Shown here: positions 17,101 through 24,514 of the stretch, one piece after another | How the letters are laid out: the number at the start of each line of letters is the position of its first letter | How positions within the stretch are numbered: the first letter of the stretch is position 1 | Virus record (IMG/VR): IMGVR_UViG_3300010413_000078 | Span: 1 to 41,361 of that record | Source of the DNA: a virus | Length of the DNA: 41,361 nt | Strand: one strand, 5' to 3' | Notes under the pieces: generated by a model | What the model saw: only the letters and a program-made list of their open reading frames with translations | What the model was told of the DNA's origin: nothing | The model's database searches: none | Translations under genes and position numbers: made by a program

Positions 17101-17948
17101 CCACTATCAGCAGTTGAGTTCAGGTGATAGTCCCTTGATGCCAAGGTCGCATTAGTATCGTCAACGTAGTCAATCGTCGGCGTGTCGGAGCTATCGATGC
17201 TGTTCGTGCCCCAATATGTGACACCGGACGCATCGCCGTCCGTTAGGTTGTAGTCGGACGCGGAGTCGATGTTGCTGACCGTCGAGCATACGACTGTGCA
17301 ATTCGTGACCCGTACGTTCGTAAGTTTGTGCCCACCGTAGGAATTGTAGACACCCTGGTAGCAGTCGTCTATGGTTACATTTTCAGCGATGATCTTCGCG
17401 CCCGTCCCGGCGTTACCAATCCCGTTCTGGAGGCCGTAGAGGAGCGAGTTCCGGACCCAGATGTCGTGCAGCGGCTCAGAGTTCCAGATCCCATCCGGTG
17501 CGGCGGGCTTACTGGACGGTCCCATCACGATCAACTTGTCGATCTCGGTCTGGCCCACCGCATCGAGTGACGTTCCAGATTGATATCCACTGGCGTTCGA
17601 CCCGGCAGACGTCAGATTGCACTGAATCCCGTCGAGCATCAGGTAGTTGACGGAGTTATTCGTGATCGTGGCGGCGGAGTTGACCAGTCTGTAGCACGAG
17701 GTGCTCCACACACCTCCGTGATCATCCACCGCCCGAACGATTACTCTGTACGTAGCACTCGTGGTAATCGTAGCCGAGATGCTACAGGCAGTCGTGTCCT
17801 CGAAGTTGTAGCAGTCTAAATAGATGTTCCCAGGATTCCCTGACCCGTTGTCTGTGGTCAGGTCTACCCCGTTCAATCCAGCGAACGCCGCGTTCAGACT
17901 TGCGTAGTCTCCGCCGGACGACTTGACGGTGTATGTAACATCAGCCAT
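14121..17948 (-). CDS. Large beta-helix tail spike with G8-like and FN3-like segments
   Basis: 1275 residues. Residues 1-312 have the Gly/Asn/Thr-rich periodicity of a right-handed parallel beta-helix (V-K-S-S-G-G-D-Y start, ending D-I-G-A-D-E-Y). A run of glycines (about 314-321) links to a G8-like segment (N-W-S-S-T-A-T-W-G-G-S-G-P-P-G-D-G-D, then L-T-I-A-S-G-V-T-L-T-V). A second beta-helix follows to about 900, then a fibronectin-III-like domain (about 905-1005, with S-W-T-D-Q-T-G and W-N-V-A-V-R-S) and a beta-rich C-terminus. Phage proteins of this build are tail spikes that bind or degrade surface polysaccharide; no catalytic residues can be assigned. The G+C-richer first 800 coding bases suggest a shuffled N-terminal module. 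Confidence 0.7.
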   Translation of the reverse strand: MADVTYTVKSSGGDYASLNAAFAGLNGVDLTTDNGSGNPGNIYLDCYNFEDTTACSISATITTSATYRVIVRAVDDHGGVWSTSCYRLVNSAATITNNSVNYLMLDGIQCNLTSAGSNASGYQSGTSLDAVGQTEIDKLIVMGPSSKPAAPDGIWNSEPLHDIWVRNSLLYGLQNGIGNAGTGAKIIAENVTIDDCYQGVYNSYGGHKLTNVRVTNCTVVCSTVSNIDSASDYNLTDGDASGVTYWGTNSIDSSDTPTIDYVDDTNATLASRDYHLNSTADSGYGAGTDLSGTFTDDIDGETRSSWDIGADEYSVGGGGGGGAFTTTQSGNWSSTATWGGSGPPGDGDTATVNHAVTVNTNTTIGDSPGDSTSIVLTLNAALTIASGVTLTVKGNVLQTNGINADVSAGGGITFDSSGASPTTTTYVWTLGTGHNANPVGRLSFNGTSGSRCTCQSNTSGGNGRFSNGGWLRGGMVVATYTDFYDIGDASNYGFSPYPSSTVCPSLVVTHCTFDGCGEFRQAGHSVDGYSTIINDNNFKNGLGSYSFFLSHYSAPLTSGTRSFQRNYVDKTIGYNLKDYTIEDNVIATAGSPVALSATGQMPASFKNNLIWKEQVGSANFPFNCLNNYFITDTDTTNPHFVSLPHASNTGVVNTTHDGWIFEYTGSSAVGDCMGMGSPSEAKTVTVQNCIVLPNQGTGDQSGTMITCAGGSFLTVKALHNTFCVEGSQHGYSTGVTVGETYAGHAGMIAELKSNLAWAVTSGDGALTAEEPTDPVADIVTASGADYNCSYLCGGRYAGQGPYEVTFSTASYGVDYGANDVDENPSFLDNTRNSATWDASLGGTGTTTNMMAEFRLMNTGAWNTSYNPQALHQWVKAGWAPTNANLDGAAHDSGTIGAVAYASGSTPTAPTGVSVSEVSGVITTSWTDQTGGTAVHEVGRRLTTSSGDYFIVGTAPIGDEQLIASNFPNGSWNVAVRSRTGATFSAWVVAPQTVTIGDAGGSIDEFRPIANRSFSSTASRQSGIGQHGDSVTFSPAFVDTPVVVIRGGAVSEPRTANWSDTSFSTTIPVYMDRKAVNLDNTGFDLRAQLYQKTGTATLEHVGFAAGSIRALDWATTTKEANLTTETLPAHDDSYTVTFDVNITLSAPTLSGKPPRQVTLNLAIQSYDNATEGWITRATHEWVIDADYDIGDVDVTYSNINSVLSVSGFEGTDDKIRLKVTNWSGDTAYGSFSVTGNPDTDPYGVSWYSQSTANRTASMTPDAEDFVEWDAFLPGAR

Positions 17949-17951
17949 GAC

Positions 17952-19901
17952 TCACTCCGGGTTGTTCAGCCAGTAAATGCTTCGCTGGCTTTGGAAGTAG
18001 TTCTCGTTGTCCAGCTTCGGTGTGTAGTACCACGCATCACCGTTCGTCCGATCCTGCGCGTACCAGATGCCCTGGATCAGCGTGTCCGCCATCGTCCAGT
18101 AGGTGCTGTCACCCGTCTCCTTGAACAGCCAGGCGAATAGAGTGAGAGCCATCCCGGACTGCTGTACGCCAAGATCGTACAACCCGCCAACATGCCCCCA
18201 GTAGGTCGAATGTTCGGCGGGGTGCGCGGCGTAGTGGACCTTCTGATCGATCAATGGCGCACCGTCGCCCATTGACAGAGAATCATTTTGGTGGTCATAA
18301 TGGTACTGCCACGCCAGACGGTAAACAGCCGAATCATCTATAGCAGATGGGAACGTGTCTACCCCGCCACCCCATGAATACTTCGTGGTGGAACGGTAGC
18401 GTCGGAGCCACACGATCATACTGTCCGCTACGTGGTGATTATTGAGTCGCGCCGTATCAATCAGCGATGTGTCTACTCCAGCCATATAGAGAATGTTGTG
18501 GTCGTCTCCAGGGTTCGTACCACCATACCCTGGCTCGTATCCACCGGGGGCTTGGCCAACATACACAGAATCACGGAAGTACTGAGCAGCCGTCTCAGCC
18601 CAAGATAACACAGAGTCGTAGACATCACCAGTATCTGCTTGAATGATGAGATCGACGTATCGCATCAGCGTATACATCGCCGTATGATGGACCTGCCACG
18701 CTACATGCGCATCACCGTAGGTAGTCAGCGACCATTTCCCGCGCCTTCCGCTTCTGTCCTGCACGTAGTCCGCGAAATACAGCAGTGAGTCCAGACCTTC
18801 TGTGAATGCACTCTCCCATGTACCACTCGGAAGATACTGGCTGTATCCCGTCGTGTCGTAGTCGAGCCAATAAGCCATAAACAGGCCGAGAGCTACCCTG
18901 CCCTGCGTACGCGCATCACCCCAGTAGTCGCCACTCCACCAGCCAGTCCCGTTGTCCACGAAACCCGTGTAATCGAACTTCGCCGCCTGCTGAGCTACAC
19001 GCAGGTCAACAGTGTCACCAGTAAGACGATAGTGGACGTTCAGTCCTTCTGTGAACTGTCGGTACGGTTGGATTGAAGAGTTCGGTGCCCAGTAACAGTC
19101 CCGGATATGGCGCAGGTAAGAGTTACCTTTGTTCATCCACGCCGTGTCGCCAGTTCGCCACCACTTCGAGTACATGATGAGCGGTCGGTCGTAATAGGTG
19201 TGGCCTTCTACGAATAGCTGCGCACACAGTGAATCAGCGACGGTATAGAGTGATGTCCAAAGTGTCGAACTGCGACCGCTGACAGACCCCGCCGAATCCG
19301 CCAGCACTGAGTCTGCCGTCCAGTCAGCCCAACGCCACAGCCCGTACCAGAAGTCGTAAATACTGTCGAATCGTGTGCCCCAAGTCATGTTTGAGACGCC
19401 GATATCTGCAAGATACGGGTATCCTATAATGTCAGCAATCACTGCTGAGTCAGCAGAGGAAAGACCAAGATCCCCCAAACCTGGCGTACTTCCTGGGGCA
19501 TTCATAGCAACTACGTACGGCTGAGGCTCTCCAAGCCCCCACGATGCCCACATAGACACGGTAGTGGCAGAGTCAAGTACTGTCGCACCAGCCACGGTAT
19601 CGTATGTCATTACAAGCACAGAGTCTGTCGCTTGGTTAAAAAATACAAGGCGTCCTGCACCAGTAGTTGCGACAGGGAATAACGATGTGTCCGGGACTAT
19701 AAGACCGTCTACTGTATCCAAAGAAGACACAACATAGACAAATATCGCAGCACCGAACGTAGTGTCACGCTCTGCGATCTCACTCATCCACGCATCGTAC
19801 TTTTCCTGCTGGTTGATTTCATGGTACACGCTGAACTGGTTGAGTCCCAAGAATACGAGTCCCATGACCAGCCAACCGATTAACCCGTGGCTTCTACTCA
19901 T
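17952..19901 (-). CDS. Membrane-anchored protein with toroid-like helical domain (paralogue of 38035-39618)
   Basis: 649 residues from ATG 19901, which overlaps the tip-protein stop (ATGA) and has GGAAG upstream; a longer frame to 19982 would lie inside the tip gene. An N-terminal signal-anchor (about 8-24, G-W-L-V-M-G-L-V-F-L-G-L) precedes a beta-rich segment (to about 170). From about 200 to the end there are repeated helical, aromatic-rich units (Y-Y-D-R, W-W-R-T-G-D, I-R-D-C-Y-W-A-P-N, E-G-L-N-V-H-Y) resembling (alpha/alpha) toroids of glycosidases or lyases. The same order of motifs appears in the protein between terS and terL, so they are paralogues. A polysaccharide-active or -binding role is inferred; the family is not identified. 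Confidence 0.6.
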   Translation of the reverse strand: MSRSHGLIGWLVMGLVFLGLNQFSVYHEINQQEKYDAWMSEIAERDTTFGAAIFVYVVSSLDTVDGLIVPDTSLFPVATTGAGRLVFFNQATDSVLVMTYDTVAGATVLDSATTVSMWASWGLGEPQPYVVAMNAPGSTPGLGDLGLSSADSAVIADIIGYPYLADIGVSNMTWGTRFDSIYDFWYGLWRWADWTADSVLADSAGSVSGRSSTLWTSLYTVADSLCAQLFVEGHTYYDRPLIMYSKWWRTGDTAWMNKGNSYLRHIRDCYWAPNSSIQPYRQFTEGLNVHYRLTGDTVDLRVAQQAAKFDYTGFVDNGTGWWSGDYWGDARTQGRVALGLFMAYWLDYDTTGYSQYLPSGTWESAFTEGLDSLLYFADYVQDRSGRRGKWSLTTYGDAHVAWQVHHTAMYTLMRYVDLIIQADTGDVYDSVLSWAETAAQYFRDSVYVGQAPGGYEPGYGGTNPGDDHNILYMAGVDTSLIDTARLNNHHVADSMIVWLRRYRSTTKYSWGGGVDTFPSAIDDSAVYRLAWQYHYDHQNDSLSMGDGAPLIDQKVHYAAHPAEHSTYWGHVGGLYDLGVQQSGMALTLFAWLFKETGDSTYWTMADTLIQGIWYAQDRTNGDAWYYTPKLDNENYFQSQRSIYWLNNPE

Positions 19902-22741
19902 CGTCTTATTACGCTTCCTATCACCGAGTCGTTTTCGTTCGGCGTAAATGTCGTCCAAGTGGTCGTACCCAAATATTCCCAACCGCCAGAAATTGCACGG
20001 CGTATAGCTACAATGTTCTTTGCTAACGTAGCCAAGCCATCTCCAAACCTGGTTGTATCAGTGCCAACGTATGCCAAGTACCTAGACAGCGATCCGGTAC
20101 CTGTGGCCAAGTCGGTCAGTGTAATTGAGCCTGCCGGCACGGTGAAAGACGCGCCGTTCGGGTGAGTGAATAGCCAGTCCTCCCCACCCCAATACATCCA
20201 GCCGTCGTCCGTTCCCTCAGCACCGCCACTTGAGTTACGTACAGGCGATACAGGGATATATCCACCAGAAGCTATCTCACCTGTTGGCGGCAATTCATCG
20301 TCGTCCAATACGTTGCTCACCTCTGCCAAGAACAACGCACCGTATCCAGAGGTTGTAATGGCAACTGCTCCCACGTATACCAAGTTGCTACGCCTGATGC
20401 TAGTGAGGTGTATTGGGCTAGTGGTAGCCATTGTCTGGGCCAACACTTCCGACAAAGTCGGATAGTCAAACATATCAGCCTTAACCTTCACACCGATGAC
20501 ATCATCGGTCTGAGCGGACCAAGCCATTGACACCAATCCGGTATATGAGACCTCTGGCACGAACAAGACAATGGTATTGGCACCGCCAGCAGGCAGATCC
20601 GGGACAGTACCAGTAGTGACAGAGTCAGACACCATGTCCGATTTGACGCCTACTTTGTTAACTGAAATAATACCAACATTATAAGTAACCCCAGGCTCGA
20701 CGGGCCCGATCATAGCCAACTGCGAGCCTGACGATGCTTGGAATGGATATACAATCCCTGATAGTTGCCATTCGCTTGCAGAGGCTTTCTTGTAGAATAC
20801 TTTTTCATGGTCCAGATTATACGCAGCACTCTGTGTCCAAGTCGCTTTGATTTGCTGGACCATTCGGTCGCCACTGTCAAGCGTTAGCCTGGTAGTATCG
20901 TCCGACAGCAACGTCAAGCTGGTGGCAGACGGAACGTACAGTGGGCTTGGAATATTCGTGCCAGGGTTCTCGTTCGGCAGATACGTGCCGGCTGTCGTGT
21001 AAACGTTGGAATCGTATTCCTGTAGTGTCAGGTCTATCGTGTTGTCTTCAGCAATGCCAATTGACATTACCCAAAACAACTTCTGATCCCAGCCAGCACT
21101 ATCGTCTGTCAGCTTGACAACGCTACCGATATTCAGCTTCAAGGCTTCTTCGCGTGCCTTCAGCTTAACAACAGTATTGTTGCGTGCCTCTTTGAGCATG
21201 ATTTCGGCAATACCAAACGCTACAGCAGGATGGCTGCTCAGCGGCAATTCATACTTCAGCCTTGACTCTATGTTATTGTCTTCAGTAAGGTACGGATTAG
21301 AGGCACCTGGTTCTGGGTAGATGATAGTGTCTACGGTCCAGTCGGCATGAGGGTTCAGAAACGTGATTTCTACAACGTTTGGTGTATCTTCTGATCCAGG
21401 CCTGAATATTTCTATTGAGTCTATGTTCGTACTGGCATCAAGCTCAAACGTTTCTGCTGTTTCAGGCTGTCTGATCCACAGGAAAAACTTGCCGTTCTCC
21501 CAGTACAGGCTACCGCGCATTGCCGCCAAAAGTGCTTCGATGTTGGCCCTATGCCCAGCATCGGTCATCAGCGCACCTGATGCGATATACGGGTACGTAT
21601 TGGCCTCGTCCACAATCTCCCACGACATATTCGTGTCAGCCGATGGGAAGTTAGTAGTCACGCCGATCAGCAGTAGTGAGCCTGACAGCAGGGACGGGTT
21701 GGACGCAAAAGTATAGTCGCCAGCGTTTGCGCCAGATGTAATGCGTAGCGTGTCACCAGCCTTTGCGTATGTCAACAGTGCAACAGTACTTGGGTTGGCC
21801 CAGTCATCGGCAGTAGCAACTGTTGTGCTACCTGCCGTGTTCAGCCCTGTACCTGACGCCACAACAAGATCGAATGCGTCAGAGCTACCGTCGCAATAGT
21901 TTGCAGCGGAGATAAATGATGTAGAGTCAATCTCTGTTGAGTCAATACCGAGACCGTACCTGTCGCTAGTGAGATAGTCGTACAGGTTGAGTGCCGGATT
22001 GTCTGACGCTGCATAAGTGACTGGTTCGTCGCGTATATCCGCCACCTTTATACCGTCAACAATGAATCTAAGGTCTGGCAGTGCGGAGAACCGAGCATTA
22101 TTTGCATCGTCAGCGAAGTCATACTTGAACTTGTTGACCATGTAGGCCAAACCGTTACCCTTGGATGTGGTCGGCCAAGCCTGCGATGACGCATCGTTCA
22201 TCATCGGGTCAACAGCGTTGTCGGCACTTGTGCCTGTATGGGCATTGTACCAATATAGACCTTGGTACTTATAGGCAACGCCATTGCCACTGCCACCGTT
22301 GCCTGCAACGCTGTACGTGCCATTCGTAAGGTCGTTGGCCAGACTGACGCCGCCTTCGGACGCCAAGATAACGTTCTTGACTCCGCCAATACCGTACCCG
22401 TTGTCAGGTGCCACACTGAGTACGTTGACGGTATAGAGATATTCGCCGTTTGTCCCGCCTGCGAATATGTCAGCGATTACTGATCCAGTCTTAACGTTCG
22501 TGCCGTACAGGATCGGGAGTGCCGCCTGAGTGCCCCTTGTTGTGGACTGGATGCCCATCTGGTCTTTGGCAAGCTTCTCTTCAAGTGCGGCTTGTGCCAG
22601 GAGACTGCCAGCGTATGCTATAGTCAGTGCGCCTACGTTATAGGCAATCAGAGCTAACCCGGCAAGCGGAGGGGCAAAGATAGCCAGTGCGGTACCGGCC
22701 AACATCAGTAGTGAGCCAAACGCTCCCTTTTGACTACCCAT
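19898..22741 (-). CDS. Tail tip / central fibre protein (lambda gpJ-like)
   Basis: 947 residues. A glycine- and alanine-rich hydrophobic N-terminus (about 8-55) precedes the J-like region: L-P-I-L-Y-G-T (about 74-81), D-E-P-V-T-Y-A-A-S-D-N-P-A-L-N-L-Y-D-Y-L-T-S-D-R-Y-G-L-G-I (about 238-268), and fibronectin-like segments after about 600. These are the landmarks of the phage tip-attachment protein that closes the tail tube and contacts the receptor. It follows the three small tip genes in the usual order and overlaps the preceding gene as TAATG. Confidence 0.8.
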   Translation of the reverse strand: MGSQKGAFGSLLMLAGTALAIFAPPLAGLALIAYNVGALTIAYAGSLLAQAALEEKLAKDQMGIQSTTRGTQAALPILYGTNVKTGSVIADIFAGGTNGEYLYTVNVLSVAPDNGYGIGGVKNVILASEGGVSLANDLTNGTYSVAGNGGSGNGVAYKYQGLYWYNAHTGTSADNAVDPMMNDASSQAWPTTSKGNGLAYMVNKFKYDFADDANNARFSALPDLRFIVDGIKVADIRDEPVTYAASDNPALNLYDYLTSDRYGLGIDSTEIDSTSFISAANYCDGSSDAFDLVVASGTGLNTAGSTTVATADDWANPSTVALLTYAKAGDTLRITSGANAGDYTFASNPSLLSGSLLLIGVTTNFPSADTNMSWEIVDEANTYPYIASGALMTDAGHRANIEALLAAMRGSLYWENGKFFLWIRQPETAETFELDASTNIDSIEIFRPGSEDTPNVVEITFLNPHADWTVDTIIYPEPGASNPYLTEDNNIESRLKYELPLSSHPAVAFGIAEIMLKEARNNTVVKLKAREEALKLNIGSVVKLTDDSAGWDQKLFWVMSIGIAEDNTIDLTLQEYDSNVYTTAGTYLPNENPGTNIPSPLYVPSATSLTLLSDDTTRLTLDSGDRMVQQIKATWTQSAAYNLDHEKVFYKKASASEWQLSGIVYPFQASSGSQLAMIGPVEPGVTYNVGIISVNKVGVKSDMVSDSVTTGTVPDLPAGGANTIVLFVPEVSYTGLVSMAWSAQTDDVIGVKVKADMFDYPTLSEVLAQTMATTSPIHLTSIRRSNLVYVGAVAITTSGYGALFLAEVSNVLDDDELPPTGEIASGGYIPVSPVRNSSGGAEGTDDGWMYWGGEDWLFTHPNGASFTVPAGSITLTDLATGTGSLSRYLAYVGTDTTRFGDGLATLAKNIVAIRRAISGGWEYLGTTTWTTFTPNENDSVIGSVIRR

Positions 22742-23184
22742 TACGGTGCTCTGTATGCAACATAATCATCTAAACCCCAGAACAAGTGTGTTGCCACGCA
22801 CACGAACCTATTATCTAGTTCATCGGCAACCATAGTGTTTTTCCCACAAACGAGTGCGATATTCTGGAACCCATCCGACTCCGGTTCCTTCGGGAATATC
22901 AAGTCACCGTGGACAGTGCGCGACAAGGGAACCTCGTACCCGCCGACAGATTCTAGTTGCTTTTGGATCAGCCCTATTCTGTCGTATACGAGAGCAGCAT
23001 CTTCCCTTGTCGAATATTCAGGTACTAGCTCTCCTAGTATATCCCAGCCAGTCGATATTTCCCAAGCTCTGCGTGCCATCCAAACGCAATCCGTATCACC
23101 GAACACGAACGGAGTATGGTCTACAGTCTCTTGGGCAAATTTGACGATTTCTGCCGGTACATTGAACTTTCTATATTCAGGCAC
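22741..23184 (-). CDS. NlpC/P60-like tail tip assembly protein
   Basis: 147 residues from GTG 23184, preceded by GGGGG at 8 bases; the longer frame would run inside the previous gene. F-V-F-G-D-T-D-C-V-W-M-A carries the cysteine of NlpC/P60-type tail proteins. The later H-G-D-L-I-F matches the expected G-D segment, and Y-S-T-R-E-D-A is typical of the small tail families of this position (lambda gpK region, DUF6950-like). It may cut peptidoglycan during DNA entry, but the histidine is not clear, so it could be structural only. Confidence 0.6.
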   Translation of the reverse strand: MPEYRKFNVPAEIVKFAQETVDHTPFVFGDTDCVWMARRAWEISTGWDILGELVPEYSTREDAALVYDRIGLIQKQLESVGGYEVPLSRTVHGDLIFPKEPESDGFQNIALVCGKNTMVADELDNRFVCVATHLFWGLDDYVAYRAP

Positions 23185-23189
23185 TGCTA

Positions 23190-23879
23190 TTACCCCCACG
23201 GTATACTGCCAGAACCAGGCCAGTTCCAACCCCAACCGCCAGTACCACCAGAATAACCAAGGTTCGTGGCAGACTGTCCCCACTGAATTGTACGCTCGTT
23301 GAGCTTCGGGACATTCTGGAAAAATGTATCGCCAGTCGAATCGCCACTACGCTTCAGCATATCATTATGCGACGTAATGTTAGACATAACACTGCGTATA
23401 TAGTTTACTTTCGTAAGTTTCGTCACAGCGCGTGTGGATACTGTGACAAGGCCAGGCTGGTCACCTGCCTGACTGGACGTTATAGAGTACGGCTCTTTCT
23501 GCACACCATCGAACACCAGTAGCGGGGAGCCGATTATAGCACCTGTGTCGTCATCCAGCCAAGCTTTCCAAATCTTAATTGGGCGGCCCCGCATGTTGTT
23601 CGCAAGGACAATAGCAATGATCGTCTGGTCCACGCCGTCAAGCGATACATCAACACCCATGCCGGCAAAGTCTGTGTTCTCTGTAACCGAGGCAACGGAC
23701 AGAGCGAGGCCGGACCCTACAAATGTCTCCGCACCGGACCCGACATCTGCATCGATATCGTGTGCGGCGTTTGTGAGGCTTACCGACTCTTCAGAGTCTC
23801 CGTCCCAATAGTATATCTTCAGGAGGTCAACAACTGTAGAGTATGCGGCAGAAACGCCAGATGGTACGGTTCTGGTCAT
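23190..23879 (-). CDS. Minor tail / baseplate-hub protein (DUF2163-like)
   Basis: 229 residues. The first half (L-K-I-Y-Y-W-D-G-D, V-S-L-T-N-A, D-V-S-L-D-G-V-D-Q-T, R-G-R-P-I-K-I-W-K-A-W-L-D) fits the hub proteins of siphophage tail tips that lie just after the tape measure and distal tail genes. The C-terminus is Gly/Trp-rich (G-G-W-G-W-N-W-P-G). ATGA overlap with the upstream gene. Confidence 0.6.
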   Translation of the reverse strand: MTRTVPSGVSAAYSTVVDLLKIYYWDGDSEESVSLTNAAHDIDADVGSGAETFVGSGLALSVASVTENTDFAGMGVDVSLDGVDQTIIAIVLANNMRGRPIKIWKAWLDDDTGAIIGSPLLVFDGVQKEPYSITSSQAGDQPGLVTVSTRAVTKLTKVNYIRSVMSNITSHNDMLKRSGDSTGDTFFQNVPKLNERTIQWGQSATNLGYSGGTGGWGWNWPGSGSIPWG

Positions 23880-24514
23880 TGCGGTGCCTCTCTAAACGAG
23901 AGAGAGAAGCCTTGGTACCAGAACGCATTACCTACAGGCGGCCAGGTTGGTTGGTCGGCAATGACAGCGTTGATTGTTACGTCGGTCGTCGTTATCACTG
24001 CATTATCTAACGGCTCACTGCCAACAAAGATCGGAGGATTGACAGACAGCGTGGCATCACCAGCACCATCGCTGTTCGCATCGTCCACTACCTGTAACAC
24101 TGAGCCGACGCCGACGACACTGATAACATCGCCAGCACGCGCCACGTTGGATGTGCTGATCGGCCAGCCGTCCGTGATTAACGATGTGCCAGACTGAGCA
24201 CTACCCTTAACGTATACAGTTGAGTCACCGACACCGTTAGGCGCAATCCCGGAACCTGGTGTCGTTAAATGCTTTATCGTGAAAGTAGCTCCTGTATTCC
24301 AAGCCCAGCGTACCCATGCCAGCCAGCCTTCAACTTCTGGCTTGCCAATGAACATTGGGTTATACGTCTCTGTCCAGCCACGCCCTCGCATCGTTGAGCC
24401 ACGCGATTGGATAACGCCGCTACGCGTAATCGTGCGTAGCGGGCCAGGGACGCTGAATGCTGTGACAGTCTCACAGGTCAGGAACGACGGTCTCGGGAAT
24501 ACTGAGCTAGGCAT
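23876..24514 (-). CDS. Distal tail / minor tail protein
   Basis: 212 residues. The opening P-S-F-L-T-C-E-T-V, the central W-L-A-W-V-R-W-A-W-N-T-G and the end F-W-Y-Q-G-F-S-L-S-F-R-E resemble the tail-tip protein directly after the tape measure in siphophages (lambda gpM/gpL position). Overlaps the tape measure stop and start by one base. Assigned chiefly from order. Confidence 0.55.
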   Translation of the reverse strand: MPSSVFPRPSFLTCETVTAFSVPGPLRTITRSGVIQSRGSTMRGRGWTETYNPMFIGKPEVEGWLAWVRWAWNTGATFTIKHLTTPGSGIAPNGVGDSTVYVKGSAQSGTSLITDGWPISTSNVARAGDVISVVGVGSVLQVVDDANSDGAGDATLSVNPPIFVGSEPLDNAVITTTDVTINAVIADQPTWPPVGNAFWYQGFSLSFREAPQ

